Positions 9,101 through 17,192 are shown, counted from the first letter of the stretch. The stretch is DNA of 64,000 bases from Chloroflexota bacterium (GCA_013388855.1 JACAEM010000033.1:1-64000), one strand, 5' to 3'. A program made the numbers and translations. Notes: generated by a model not told the origin, from the letters alone.

Positions 9101-11296
9101 GCCGCTGCCCTGAATATCGTGGATGAATGTAATCGCGGCATCATCGTTGACAATAGTCCCCTGACCCTGCCCATCGGCGACGGTTGCACCTGTTACATTG
9201 ATGACGTTGACAAAGAAAGTTTCGTCGGGTTCGTTGGTCGGATCTCCGTTGACAAGCACATCGAACGTATAGGTGGAATTGCCTTCGGGAATGGTCTGAC
9301 CCGTCAACGACTTCGCGGTGAAGTCGCTTGGCGAAGCGGCCGTATTATCAGCGGTGGCGATGTCAAATGTCACTCCACCTGCTCCTGCCGCCACGGAAAG
9401 GCCAACGGTAAATGAGAACGTAGTCGTACCGCTGTCGCCCTCCGCCAGGGAGACATCATTGATGGTAAGTTGAGGCAGGGCGGCTGTGCAGTCATTGGCA
9501 GCGCCCGGGGTGATACCTGCCAAGGTGAAGTCAACATTGTTGACATTGGTATCAGCGCCATCCAGACACCGTGAAATACCCTCTGTTCCTGCAGCAGTGT
9601 CCACCAACCCCTCGCCGGAGCCCTCGGTGTAGGGCGCTCCGGTGTTGCCTTCATAACTGACCGCATCCATCAAATCGCCGTTGAACCGCAAGCCGACCGC
9701 ATCAGGCGCGCCATTCTGGATGAAATCCGTATCTGGGCTGGCATCCAGGTCGCAGTTCGCGACGGTGGTCGCGTTGGCACAGACCACGAAATAATCGCCA
9801 GCCGCCAAGCTCACAGCGGGAAGGGTGATCGTGTTGTAAAGTGCCGCGCCGCCGCCAGTGCCATTGACCAACTCAAGAGTCCAGCCGTCGAGCGAGACAG
9901 CAGAAGAACCGTAATTCTTGATCTCAATGAATTCGGCCGTATCGGTGCTGGGTTGATCATAGTCCACTTCATTGATAACCAGTTGAGGCGGGGGAGGAAG
10001 CACAACCTGATTGAGGGCGCCGGGTGTGTTGTATGCTTCCCCGACGATGGGTGTACCGTCATTGCCGGGTATGCCCGCCAGATCGAAATCGTTGCGGACC
10101 CAGTCGGCAACGGTATCCGTATCGGCTCCATCTGGAACGCGGGAGGCGCCGCCCGGAGCAAAAGGCAAACCATCATAGGAAACGCCCAGGCTGGGTGTAC
10201 CGTAGGTCACATCGCCCGCGCCGCCATCATTGACGGCAACTGAGTCCACAATGGCATCCCAGGGTGAGTTATCGAGCACGCCATCATTATCGGTGTCAAG
10301 ATCGGTATTCAGCGCGCCTGTAAAGTTCTTTACAAGCAGAAGTGAAATCGAACCATTTTCCAGCGCATTTGCCGGCAGGTTTGCCAGGTACAGCCCATTG
10401 GCATCTGTCGTGCCGAGATTGATCACTTCATCAATCGTGCCGACCGAGGTGCCGCTATCCCCTTCGATTTCAAGCGCGGTATAAGCGGAGTAATCCGTAT
10501 TGGCTGCGCCGAAAAATTCCATGTATTCGACATCGGTACCAGCAGTGCTGGCAGAGAATTCATTGATTACCGGAGGCGCAACTTCACTGTCGCCTGTCAC
10601 GACAATATCATCAATTCCGACCCATTCATCATTGCCCACGGCGTTCGCCGTAATGATGCGAACCTGAATCTCCGGCTGGTTTTCAGCCGCCACCGGCAGT
10701 TGTACACTGACCGGCGTAACCAGCGTGGCCAGACTCGGTCCCGTGGTCGCATCGGCGACAAAACCCGCCGGGAGGTTGGTAAAGTCTCCACTCTGCCCGA
10801 CACGGTATTGAAGCGCAACAGGCTGAATGGAATTATCAGCCGAAGCGTCAATATCACGAAGGTTATACGAGACAGTAATGTTCGTGCGCCCCGTAGTGTT
10901 GAAATGCAAAAGGACATAAGGAGCGTCGGCTGTTCCAGAACCTTGTAAGGCGATCGTGGCATCCGTGATTTCAAATTCAGCAACGCCGCCATTGGTAATA
11001 TTGGGGTTGGTCTGATTGGCGATCACGTCCACATCGGTGGCAGATGCGCTGACTCCAAGCAAAGTCTGCGGATCGGTCCCTGTAACGGTTGTGATATCCT
11101 GTCCCAAGAAACCCAGGATTCCCGGCACCCCCGACCAATTATCGTTGGTCGTGATCAGTCCAGTGTTAGCCCAATCCTGGCTGAACGGAAGAGACTGGAC
11201 TGAGTTATCTGCCTGCGCACTCTGCATGGGCAATCCCCCCACCGCCAATGCCAGCACGACAGCCAGTGAAAACGCCTTCGAAAAAGTTTTCGTCAT
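6182..11296 (-). CDS. Very large secreted ExeM/NucH-type endonuclease with lamin-tail, Calx-beta and PKD domains
   Basis: The protein is 1704 aa. ATG 11296 is chosen because GAGGAG precedes it and a signal peptide follows at once (cleavage after AQA, about residue 30). Order by rough residues: lamin-tail-like domains near 244 and 439; a Calx-beta domain 610-717; an OB-fold of ExeM type 720-880; an endonuclease/exonuclease/phosphatase domain 1005-1325 with FNVLNYF, the MEMEN acid, VNHLKSKG, GDLNSY and SDHDPV; two PKD-like domains 1327-1510; and a C-terminal beta-rich domain. It has no LPXTG or membrane anchor, so release is likely. Family members degrade extracellular DNA. A Pho-box array upstream (11490-11533) suggests induction by phosphate starvation, with DNA as phosphate source. 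Confidence 0.92.
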   Translation of the reverse strand: MTKTFSKAFSLAVVLALAVGGLPMQSAQADNSVQSLPFSQDWANTGLITTNDNWSGVPGILGFLGQDITTVTGTDPQTLLGVSASATDVDVIANQTNPNITNGGVAEFEITDATIALQGSGTADAPYVLLHFNTTGRTNITVSYNLRDIDASADNSIQPVALQYRVGQSGDFTNLPAGFVADATTGPSLATLVTPVSVQLPVAAENQPEIQVRIITANAVGNDEWVGIDDIVVTGDSEVAPPVINEFSASTAGTDVEYMEFFGAANTDYSAYTALEIEGDSGTSVGTIDEVINLGTTDANGLYLANLPANALENGSISLLLVKNFTGALNTDLDTDNDGVLDNSPWDAIVDSVAVNDGGAGDVTYGTPSLGVSYDGLPFAPGGASRVPDGADTDTVADWVRNDFDLAGIPGNDGTPIVGEAYNTPGALNQVVLPPPPQLVINEVDYDQPSTDTAEFIEIKNYGSSAVSLDGWTLELVNGTGGGAALYNTITLPAVSLAAGDYFVVCANATTVANCDLDASPDTDFIQNGAPDAVGLRFNGDLMDAVSYEGNTGAPYTEGSGEGLVDTAAGTEGISRCLDGADTNVNNVDFTLAGITPGAANDCTAALPQLTINDVSLAEGDSGTTTFSFTVGLSVAAGAGGVTFDIATADNTAASPSDFTAKSLTGQTIPEGNSTYTFDVLVNGDPTNEPDETFFVNVINVTGATVADGQGQGTIVNDDAAITFIHDIQGSGNTSNPGTFTVEAIVVGDYQTQGSGQLRGFFLQEEDADVDANPATSEGIFIFCSSCPTPVNVGDKVRVTGASSEFFNMTQLTASTAGSVSVLSSGNPLPTPATVELPVPGVPSGDLTAATTVINAYFEAFEGMLVTFPDTLSISEYFELARYGQVVLTEGGRPHTFTAVNTPSAAGFIDNEINLASRTIILDDTDNRQNRPVDTPNTAYYHPVPGLSTSNFFRGGDTITNLTGVLHWSFAGQTGTDAWRIRPVTEAYSYAFTQVNPRAPMPEVDGRIKVASFNVLNYFLTIDTSNTCAPTQNQDCRGADSAQELERQRTKMLAALSALDADVFGFMEMENTPGVEPLADIVAGLPGYAYVDTGVIGTDAIRVGIIYKTSTVAPVGNYAVLDTQAFVNPRNADVDRNRPAVAQAFEEISTGARFTVVVNHLKSKGSSCGVGDDDTTTGQGNCNLTRTLAAQELANWLATDPTGSGDSDVLIIGDLNSYAKEDPIVALQNAGYTDMVAAFGGPDAYGYVFDGQLGYLDHALANSSLAPQVAGVAEWHINADEIPLFDYNDDERTADEAAFEEESDVLPLYEPNEFRTSDHDPVVIGLNLNAPPTVDAGGPYPAEEGSSVILTATGFDPNGDSLTYAWDLDNNGSFETPGQSVAFVVGSMDGPDTLPVSVKVTDPGGLSAVAGATVEVANTAPTAIFTAPAMVSEGESFVISFSGAFDPSDADTAAGFHYAFDCNGGSLVSADYANSGTDPSFTCTFPFNGTYTVTGKVMDKDDGSSLYAAVIVVKNVTSILDNFNRPSAALGANWRGSVGANVYRIVGNRVDVRGSGPIYWRNYFGINQEASVILTTVDSAGLEQNLLLKVQGGFLPNWGSGAIEVHYNAVTDNVTVETFLPSTLQWYAYSAIPVTFNNGDELGAQALANGNVVIFKNGVEVGRVTLNAADQAFFNTRGGYIGLWFINSTNAFFDDFGGGNVTLP

Positions 11297-11489
11297 ATTT
11301 GTTCTCCTCAAACAAAAGACTATATTTGGTTGAATTACGACATTTGCCAAAAACTGGTCTTGCCTTTGAACTGGATCCCGAACACCTCCTCAAACTTTGC
11401 CAGAAGTTTTATGAGTACGAACGAGAAAAGACACCCGCCTGATTCAAACACAAACGATTTTATGTGATGGGAAACAAAAAAACAAGGGA

Positions 11490-11533
11490 CGTGTAACCTA
11501 TTCATCGTCATATTCTGGTTAACGTCTTGTTTA
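11490..11533 (-). promoter_or_regulatory. Pho-box-like array and promoter upstream of the nuclease
   Basis: Read on the minus strand: TAAACAAGACG (11533-11523), TTAACCAGAAT (11522-11512), ATGACGATGAA (11511-11501), then TAGGT and a possible -10 TACACG (11495-11490). The first 22 bases nearly repeat the arrays before phoB and pstS. The spacing from last repeat to -10 is like that before the PHP gene. This would give a 5' leader of about 190 nt for the nuclease. Confidence 0.55.
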
Positions 11534-11543
11534 ATCCACCTGC

Positions 11544-11549
11544 TATAAT
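11544..11549 (+). promoter_or_regulatory. -10 element of the membrane protein gene; predicted leaderless
   Basis: TATAAT lies six bases before ATG 11556, with no Shine-Dalgarno. The Pho-like array on the opposite strand occupies the -35 region, so phosphate control of both divergent genes is possible. Confidence 0.5.
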
Positions 11550-11555
11550 CCCCTC

Positions 11556-12425
11556 ATGTCCCACATCCGTACCGCCATCAAATACTTCTGGACCCGTGAC
11601 AGCAGCATCCTGCTGGGCGGATTCTTTGCCGTTTGCATCCTGATCGTCTATGTTTGGTGGCCCCTAGCGGAGGAAGCGCTTGCCTATGTCGATTGGAATG
11701 GTCCCTGGTGGCTGTACATGGACTGGCTCCTGCTCGGCATCTTTGGCTTCATGTCTCTGACCATTATCGCCCGTGCAAATCTCAAAACAGACCTGCTCAT
11801 CGTTTTTGTAGGCATGTGCGGCGGGCTTGCCATCGAGTCATGGGGCACACAAACCAATCTCTGGCATTATTACACGGCAGAACGCCCTCCGCTGTGGATC
11901 ATCCCTGCCTGGCCCATCGCCTCGTTATCCATTGACCGAATCACACGCTTATTGGATTGGCTCGTCGAGCGCGCGAATCTCAAACCAATCGCTCATCACT
12001 CACTATTTACCGCTCTTTACTGGATCACCTTCGCCTCGTTTCTAAGCCTGATGCTGGTCTTTGTTGCCCCGACCTTTGACAAATCCTTTACCTGGCTCTC
12101 GCTCACTCTATGCGTTCTCCTCATATTAACCCCCACCGACCATCGCTTTGCCTTGTTGACCTTTATCGCCGGAGCCGGGTTGGGATATTTCCTTGAAGTA
12201 TGGGGGACCACCCGCGAGTGCTGGACATATTACACCCTGCAAAAACCACCCCTGTTCGCGGTGCTGGCACACGGCATGGCGGCGGTCGCTTTTTGGCGGG
12301 CAGGGTTGATGGTGAAGACCATCTGGGGAAGACTCGGCTTTTCGAAGCCTCAGCAGGCGTATTCTGAGGAAGACCGAAAGGTCCCAGCGTGGGGTGAGGC
12401 GGGTCAAGAAATCATCAAGAAGTGA
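11556..12425 (+). CDS. Polytopic membrane protein with an internal duplication, function unknown
   Basis: The protein is 289 aa with about seven hydrophobic segments; I do not recognise the family. It contains two copies of a patterned unit. Copy one, about residues 89-128, contains AIESWGTQTNLWHYYT followed by PPLW. Copy two, about 208-247, contains FLEVWGTTRECWTYYT followed by PPLF. The shared spacing is E-x-WGT-x4-W-x-YYT-x3-PPL, so the protein is probably a duplicated module of three or four helices with conserved Glu, Trp and Tyr facing one site. The C-terminal 35 residues are polar and likely cytoplasmic. It appears to be expressed from a leaderless promoter next to a Pho-box-like array. 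It could be a transporter or a lipid- or isoprenoid-modifying enzyme; nothing in the sequence decides. Confidence 0.75.
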   Translation: MSHIRTAIKYFWTRDSSILLGGFFAVCILIVYVWWPLAEEALAYVDWNGPWWLYMDWLLLGIFGFMSLTIIARANLKTDLLIVFVGMCGGLAIESWGTQTNLWHYYTAERPPLWIIPAWPIASLSIDRITRLLDWLVERANLKPIAHHSLFTALYWITFASFLSLMLVFVAPTFDKSFTWLSLTLCVLLILTPTDHRFALLTFIAGAGLGYFLEVWGTTRECWTYYTLQKPPLFAVLAHGMAAVAFWRAGLMVKTIWGRLGFSKPQQAYSEEDRKVPAWGEAGQEIIKK

Positions 12426-12446
12426 CGTTTGTCATTCATAATCCCA

Positions 12447-12474
12447 TTGACAGGGGGACAATTCGTCCTATAAT
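12447..12474 (+). promoter_or_regulatory. Consensus sigma70 promoter of the TetR/efflux operon
   Basis: Perfect TTGACA (12447-12452) and perfect TATAAT (12469-12474) with a 16-bp spacer. The -10 abuts the first operator, so bound repressor would block polymerase. Confidence 0.8.
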
Positions 12475-12475
12475 G

Positions 12476-12505
12476 TGACCACCAGGTCATATGACCCAGA
12501 GGTCA
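12476..12505 (+). promoter_or_regulatory. Double operator for the TetR-family regulator
   Basis: Two copies of TGACC-N4-GGTCA (12476-12489 and 12492-12505), 16 bp apart centre to centre. The inner arms also form the perfect palindrome GGTCATATGACC (12485-12496). The site lies between the -10 and the start codon and covers the ribosome binding site AGAGGT (12498-12503). Confidence 0.75.
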
Positions 12506-12510
12506 CATTT

Positions 12511-13173
12511 ATGCCCAAACGAACTTTTTTGAATCTTCCGGAAGAAAAACGCAACAACATCATCAACGCGGCGATCGAAGAATTCGCGGAATATGGGTTG
12601 GAGAATGCCTCCACAAATCGTATCGTCTCGAACAGCGGCATTTCCAAGGGAAGTTTCTACCAGTACTTTGAAGACAAGCAGGATGTCTTCATGTACCTGC
12701 TCACCGTGCTCGAACGCGAGAAAATGGAGTACTTCAAAGGCAAGCATCCGCCGAGCGCGAATATGGATACCTTTGGGTACTTTCGTTGGATGATCAAAAC
12801 GGGTATGGAGTTCAACTCCGCCTACCCAAGCTTGGTTCAAGCCATCAGCCGCGTGATGTTCGGCGAGGGGTTGTACTACGGAAGCAAATTTGCTGATGTC
12901 CGCGAACGGACCACGCAGGGACTGCGGGCGATGATCCAGCAAGCCATTGCAAATGGCGAGGTGGACCCGAGTGTGGACGTGGACCTGGCGGTGATGATCA
13001 TGGAGACCTGGAGCAACGCCATTAGCGCCTACATTTTAAACGAAGGCATGAAACAAAAAGACATCATGAAGTGGGTGCGCTCAACGGAAACCCAGGAAAG
13101 AATCGACAAGATGTTATACGTGATGGAATACGGTTTACGTAAAACAGAATCGGAATTCGGAAAGCACTTTTAG
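12511..13173 (+). CDS. TetR/AcrR-family repressor of the efflux operon
   Basis: The protein is 220 aa. ATG 12511 is chosen because the protein then opens like the family (MPKRTFLNLPEEKR) and the open frame upstream is operator DNA. The N-terminal HTH (about residues 15-60) has IINAAIEEFAEYGLENAST and SGISKGSFYQYFEDKQ, typical of TetR DNA-binding domains. The rest is an all-helical ligand-binding/dimer domain that cannot be assigned a ligand. It is the first gene of a run of six on the same strand (gap 15 bp to the permease), and a double palindrome sits over its own promoter. Autorepression and control of the whole efflux operon are therefore very likely. Confidence 0.9.
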   Translation: MPKRTFLNLPEEKRNNIINAAIEEFAEYGLENASTNRIVSNSGISKGSFYQYFEDKQDVFMYLLTVLEREKMEYFKGKHPPSANMDTFGYFRWMIKTGMEFNSAYPSLVQAISRVMFGEGLYYGSKFADVRERTTQGLRAMIQQAIANGEVDPSVDVDLAVMIMETWSNAISAYILNEGMKQKDIMKWVRSTETQERIDKMLYVMEYGLRKTESEFGKHF

Positions 13174-13188
13174 AGAAAGGAAATCACC

Positions 13189-14418
13189 ATGAGTTTATTT
13201 CTGCGCATTGCGTGGCGCAACGTATGGAGACAACGCCGCAGGACGTTCCTGATTGCGGGCGCGATGGGGGTCATGATGGCGTTGCTGGTGTTCTACGACG
13301 GAATGATCGGCGGTTTCGAGCAGGCGATCTATGGCAATGCCATTCAGTTGCTGGGAGGCAATATCCAGGTGCACGCTCCCGGCTATGGCGATGCGTTGGA
13401 GAACAAACCGCTGCTTCCGTTGAACGACCCGGATGCCGTTGTTCAGGCGGCGGAGGCGCGCCCGGAGGTGGTCGCCGCCTCGAAGCGGATTGTCACCGGC
13501 GGGTTGGTGACCAATCGTGAAGGCGCGTTCGCAGTCTCGATCATCGGCATTGAGACCGCAAAAGAGGCAAACATCACCCCTGTTGCTGACAACATCACCA
13601 AGGGGCGTTACCTCAACCCGGACGACGGCGACATGATCGTCATTGGTCAGGGACTCGCCACCGCCATGAGCATCGACGTGGGTGACCGCATCACGATGGT
13701 GGGCAACACGAAGAACGAGCAGAACCGCCAGCGCACGATGACCGTTGTCGGTATCTACGATGTTGGCGTTCCCTCTGTTGAAAAAGCCATGATCTACATG
13801 TCGCTTGCCGAGGCGCAAAGCCTGTTTGGGTTGAATGGGCAGGTGACGGAAGTGGTCGTTTCGTTGAAGCAGATCGGGCAGGAACCGGCAGTCGTGAATG
13901 CCATCAACAATTCGGCGGCAGGCTATGAAGTGGATACCTGGGAGAGCTCCTTCCCGGAACTCAAACAGACCATGGAAATGAAGACCGGCGTGATGGGCTA
14001 CATGGGCGTATTCATGCTGAGCATTGCCGCGATCGGCATTCTCAACCTGCTGATGATGGCGGTCTTCGAGCGCACACGCGAGATCGGCATCATCGGCGCG
14101 CTGGGATTGAAACCGCGCGAGATCACATTCCTTTTCCTGTTGGAAGGGACTCTGATTGGAGTGATGGGTGCTGTGATCGGCGCCGTATTGGGCACCACCA
14201 TCAACGGCATCTTCAGCGTTGTGGGACTGGACTACAGCCAGTTCGCCAGCTTGACCGAGTACACCGCCCTGATCAGTGGAAGTATCTACACCCAGCTTGT
14301 ACCCTTGAAGGTGCTTCAACACGCGCTGACCGTCGCGATCATTGCCGCGCTGGCGGCGCTGTATCCTGCCATTCAAGCCTCGCACCATGAACCAGCAGAG
14401 GCGTTGCATTACGTTTAA
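13189..14418 (+). CDS. ABC transporter permease, MacB/LolC-FtsX type (first copy)
   Basis: The protein is 409 aa. It has an N-terminal helix (about 18-40), then a large extracytoplasmic MacB_PCD domain (about 45-265) and three C-terminal helices in the FtsX domain with the hallmark AVFERTREIGIIGALGLKPREI segment (about 300). An ATG with upstream AGAAAGG fixes the start. With the second permease and the ATPase it forms a MacB/LolCDE-like exporter that moves amphiphilic compounds, lipoproteins or peptides out of the membrane by mechanotransmission. TetR control and two membrane-fusion-like adaptors downstream argue for a drug- or toxic-lipid-exporting pump rather than lipoprotein sorting. Confidence 0.9.
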   Translation: MSLFLRIAWRNVWRQRRRTFLIAGAMGVMMALLVFYDGMIGGFEQAIYGNAIQLLGGNIQVHAPGYGDALENKPLLPLNDPDAVVQAAEARPEVVAASKRIVTGGLVTNREGAFAVSIIGIETAKEANITPVADNITKGRYLNPDDGDMIVIGQGLATAMSIDVGDRITMVGNTKNEQNRQRTMTVVGIYDVGVPSVEKAMIYMSLAEAQSLFGLNGQVTEVVVSLKQIGQEPAVVNAINNSAAGYEVDTWESSFPELKQTMEMKTGVMGYMGVFMLSIAAIGILNLLMMAVFERTREIGIIGALGLKPREITFLFLLEGTLIGVMGAVIGAVLGTTINGIFSVVGLDYSQFASLTEYTALISGSIYTQLVPLKVLQHALTVAIIAALAALYPAIQASHHEPAEALHYV

Positions 14419-14421
14419 CGA

Positions 14422-14454
14422 ACTTCTTTCATCAATAGGAAAGATGAAAGAAGT
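14422..14454 (+). other. Perfect 12-bp inverted repeat between the two permease genes
   Basis: ACTTCTTTCATC (14422-14433) and GATGAAAGAAGT (14443-14454) with a 9-nt loop. No T-tract follows, so it is not a classic terminator. In mRNA it would make a stable hairpin 18 nt before the next start codon, which could affect processing or the relative expression of the two permeases. Confidence 0.6.
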
Positions 14455-14472
14455 CAACGAAGTGAGACACCG

Positions 14473-15690
14473 ATGATTAATTATTTCAAACTTGCATACC
14501 GCAATTTGGGCAGGCACCGCCGCCGCTCGCTCCTTTCGGGATTGGCGCTTGCCATGGGTACCGCCCTGTTGATGTTCCTTGCCGCCTTCTTTCAAGGCGA
14601 GATGCGCAGTGCCATGGAATCCACACTGCGCCTCAATTCGGGGCACATCCAGGTACGGGATGCGGATTATGACCCCGACAAACTCAGCGTCGCCTGGGAC
14701 TATCTGATCGAAGACCCGGAGCAGGTATCGGCGCAGATCGAAGCGCTGGATCAGGTGGATGTGGCGACGCCGCGCCTGTTCGCAAGCGGTATTATCACAG
14801 CGCAAAACGATTCCGTTGGCGTCCAGATCATGGGCATCGACCCAGCCTCGAGGGCGAATGACCCGTATCGTCACCTCGTCTCCGGCGAATTCCTCATGGC
14901 AGATGACCGGGAAGGAATCCTGATCGGATACCCGCTTGCACAAAACCTTGCGCTCAATGTTGGAGACCAGATCAATCTGTTGGTCAACACGTCTGATGGC
15001 ACAGTGGACGAGCAATTGTTCACCGTGCGCGGCATCTACACGACCGGTACCACCGCCTACGACAAGGGAATCGTATTCCTTCCGCTCAAGAAGGCGCAGG
15101 CATTTTCAGGCGCGGGGAATCGCGCCAGCATGATCTTTGTCCTGTTGAAGGACCGCGAACAGGCTGAGTTTGTGGCGGAGGCAATCCCCAGTCAGAACTT
15201 CAAGGTGGAGACGTGGCGGGAGTTGAACTCACTGCTCGTGCTGGTCAACGATTTTTCGAACGCCTATCTCACGGTCATCAACCTGATCGTCCTTGGCATC
15301 ACTGTCACGGTCATTGTCAACACCATGTTGATGTCCGTCTTCGAACGCACGCGCGAGATCGGCATCCTTTCCGCCATCGGCATGAAGGGCAGGCAGATCA
15401 TCGCCATGTTCCTGGCAGAGGCAAGCCTGCTGGCTTTGGGCGGTGTCACGGTCGGCTCACTGGCTGGCTGGGCTCTTTCCGCCTACTTTGGAAAAGTCGG
15501 CATCTATTTTGGAGACCTCGGCTTGAGCGCCGACATGCTTCTTGAGGACCGCATCTATACCTACCTGACGCTTGAATCAGCCATCAACCTGATTGTCACC
15601 GCATTCGTCTTTACCCTGATCGCTTCACTCTACCCGGCACGGATGGCTTCCCGCATGGAACCTGTCGAAGCATTACACAGCGCACAATAA
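14473..15690 (+). CDS. ABC transporter permease, MacB/LolC-FtsX type (second copy)
   Basis: The protein is 405 aa and has the same layout as the preceding permease: an N-terminal helix after YRNLGRHRRRSLLSG, a MacB_PCD-like extracytoplasmic domain (about 45-255) and a C-terminal FtsX domain with MSVFERTREIGILSAIGMKGRQI. The two permeases are paralogues and probably form a heterodimer, as in LolC/LolE. It starts at ATG 14473 with only a weak GTGAGA upstream and lies 54 bp after the first permease, with a stable hairpin in the gap. It ends 12 bp before the ATPase gene. Confidence 0.9.
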   Translation: MINYFKLAYRNLGRHRRRSLLSGLALAMGTALLMFLAAFFQGEMRSAMESTLRLNSGHIQVRDADYDPDKLSVAWDYLIEDPEQVSAQIEALDQVDVATPRLFASGIITAQNDSVGVQIMGIDPASRANDPYRHLVSGEFLMADDREGILIGYPLAQNLALNVGDQINLLVNTSDGTVDEQLFTVRGIYTTGTTAYDKGIVFLPLKKAQAFSGAGNRASMIFVLLKDREQAEFVAEAIPSQNFKVETWRELNSLLVLVNDFSNAYLTVINLIVLGITVTVIVNTMLMSVFERTREIGILSAIGMKGRQIIAMFLAEASLLALGGVTVGSLAGWALSAYFGKVGIYFGDLGLSADMLLEDRIYTYLTLESAINLIVTAFVFTLIASLYPARMASRMEPVEALHSAQ

Positions 15691-15702
15691 AGGAGATACA
15701 AA

Positions 15703-16395
15703 ATGGAAGTCGCAAAATTAACGGATGTCACCCGCATCTACAAGATCGGCGAAGTGGAAACCCGCGCCCTCAACGGCGTCAGCCTGACCATCGAAAGTGG
15801 AGAGTTTACCTCGCTTGTCGGACCTTCCGGCTCCGGCAAGACCACCCTCCTGCAACTCATCGGCTGTCTCGACCAGCCCACCTCCGGCAAAGTGATCATC
15901 GCAGGCAAGGAAACGACCGGTCTCAGCCGCAACCAACGCGCAGATTTGCGGAAGGGCACCATCGGATTCGTGTTCCAATTCTTCGCCCTCATCCCCACGT
16001 TGACCGCCTACGAGAACATCGAGATGCCGCTCCTGCTTAATGGCAAGACAGCGGCACAGCGCAAACAACGCGTCATGGATTTGCTCTCAGCCGTCGGCAT
16101 GACCGACCGCGCCAACAACCGCCCCGACCAACTCTCTGGCGGGCAGCAACAACGCGTCGCGGTCGCCCGGGCGCTTGCCACCGACCCCAAACTGATCCTC
16201 GCCGACGAGCCTACCGCCAACCTCGACACCGAGAACGGCGAGCAAGTCATGGAAATCATGAAGAAACTCAATAAAGAGACCGGCACCACCTTTGTCTTTG
16301 CCACACATGATCCGCGCGTCATCAAATATGCCAGTCGCGTAGTTACACTCCATGATGGCTTGATAGAAAAAGATAGCAAAGTCAACGGAAAATAG
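15703..16395 (+). CDS. ABC transporter ATPase, MacB/LolD type
   Basis: The protein is 230 aa and soluble, with all ATPase motifs intact: Walker [10 protein letters not shown] (about 40-48), the Q-loop in [17 protein letters not shown], the signature LSGGQQQR (about 145), Walker [13 protein letters not shown] and the H-loop His in FVFATHDPR. The sequence after the Q-loop and the short length are typical of LolD/MacB-N ATPases that power FtsX-type permeases. It sits directly behind the two permeases with an AAGGAG ribosome site. Confidence 0.93.
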   Translation: MEVAKLTDVTRIYKIGEVETRALNGVSLTIESGEFTSLVGPSGSGKTTLLQLIGCLDQPTSGKVIIAGKETTGLSRNQRADLRKGTIGFVFQFFALIPTLTAYENIEMPLLLNGKTAAQRKQRVMDLLSAVGMTDRANNRPDQLSGGQQQRVAVARALATDPKLILADEPTANLDTENGEQVMEIMKKLNKETGTTFVFATHDPRVIKYASRVVTLHDGLIEKDSKVNGK

Positions 16396-16418
16396 CTACT
16401 TCAGGAGACAAATAAAGC

Positions 16419-17192
16419 ATGAAACTACGTTGGAGCATTCTCATACTCATCACAACATTGATTCTTGGCGCGTGCATGCCGCAGGCAACGCCCACACCAT
16501 CCACAACGGAGGCAGAACCCACGCCCGTCATCGACGCGGGGGTAAACGCTTCCGCGGTGGTGGTGCCACTTGATGTCGTCGAACTTGCATACACCACCGT
16601 GGGACGGGTTAAATCCGTCGAAGTCAAGGTCGGCGACGAGGTCACCGCCGGGCAGGCGCTCGTGCAACTCGATACCGCCATCCTGGATGCGCAAGTCATC
16701 GAAGCTGAATTCAATGTCCAGGCTCTTCAAAGCCAATTGGATAAGTTAACCCGCAACATCGCCACGGAACGCGATCGAGACATCGCCAGGGCCAACCTGG
16801 AGGCTGGAAAAGCAAAACTCGATTCGATCAAAGCCCAGCTCGCCAACACCACCCTCATCACTCCGATAAGCGGCACTGTCACCGCTGTGGATATCAGCGT
16901 GGGCGAAACTGCCACCCCCGGGCGCATCTTGATCACCGTCGCCGACATTAGCGCCTTTCGCGTCGAGACCACAGACCTAAGCGAAGTGGACGTGCCACAG
17001 GTAAAAATTGGACAAACCGCGACCGTCTACATTGAAGCCCTCGACAGGGAGATCACCGGCAAAGTGATCGAAATCGATCAACAATCACAGACGATTGGCG
17101 GCGATGTGGTCTTCAAAGTAACGATCGAACTCGATGAGCAGCCGGAAGGGTTACGGTGGGGCATGAGCGCCGAAGTGACTCTTGAGGAGTAG
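16419..17192 (+). CDS. HlyD/MacA-like adaptor lipoprotein (first copy)
   Basis: The protein is 257 aa. It has a lipoprotein signal peptide with lipobox LGAC (Cys19), then a Thr/Pro-rich linker. Next come a biotinyl-lipoyl-like half motif around VGRVKSVEVKVGDEVTAGQ, a short helical hairpin (about 95-130), the second lipoyl half ITPISGTVTAVDISVGETATPG and a beta-barrel domain. The hairpin is much shorter than in MacA, in keeping with a cell envelope that needs no outer-membrane partner. It is in the TetR-controlled operon 23 bp after the ATPase. It likely assists substrate delivery from the MacB-like pump. Confidence 0.85.
   Translation: MKLRWSILILITTLILGACMPQATPTPSTTEAEPTPVIDAGVNASAVVVPLDVVELAYTTVGRVKSVEVKVGDEVTAGQALVQLDTAILDAQVIEAEFNVQALQSQLDKLTRNIATERDRDIARANLEAGKAKLDSIKAQLANTTLITPISGTVTAVDISVGETATPGRILITVADISAFRVETTDLSEVDVPQVKIGQTATVYIEALDREITGKVIEIDQQSQTIGGDVVFKVTIELDEQPEGLRWGMSAEVTLEE

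Noticed and set aside
11205-11442. Short frames on both strands around the nuclease start
   Set aside because: They overlap the signal peptide and long leader of the nuclease in other frames and have no features of their own.
13195-15015. 606-codon open frame on the minus strand across both permease genes
   Set aside because: It is a His/Asp/Gln-rich antisense shadow of the high-GC permease genes, with no start signal, no recognisable domain and no independent codon pattern.
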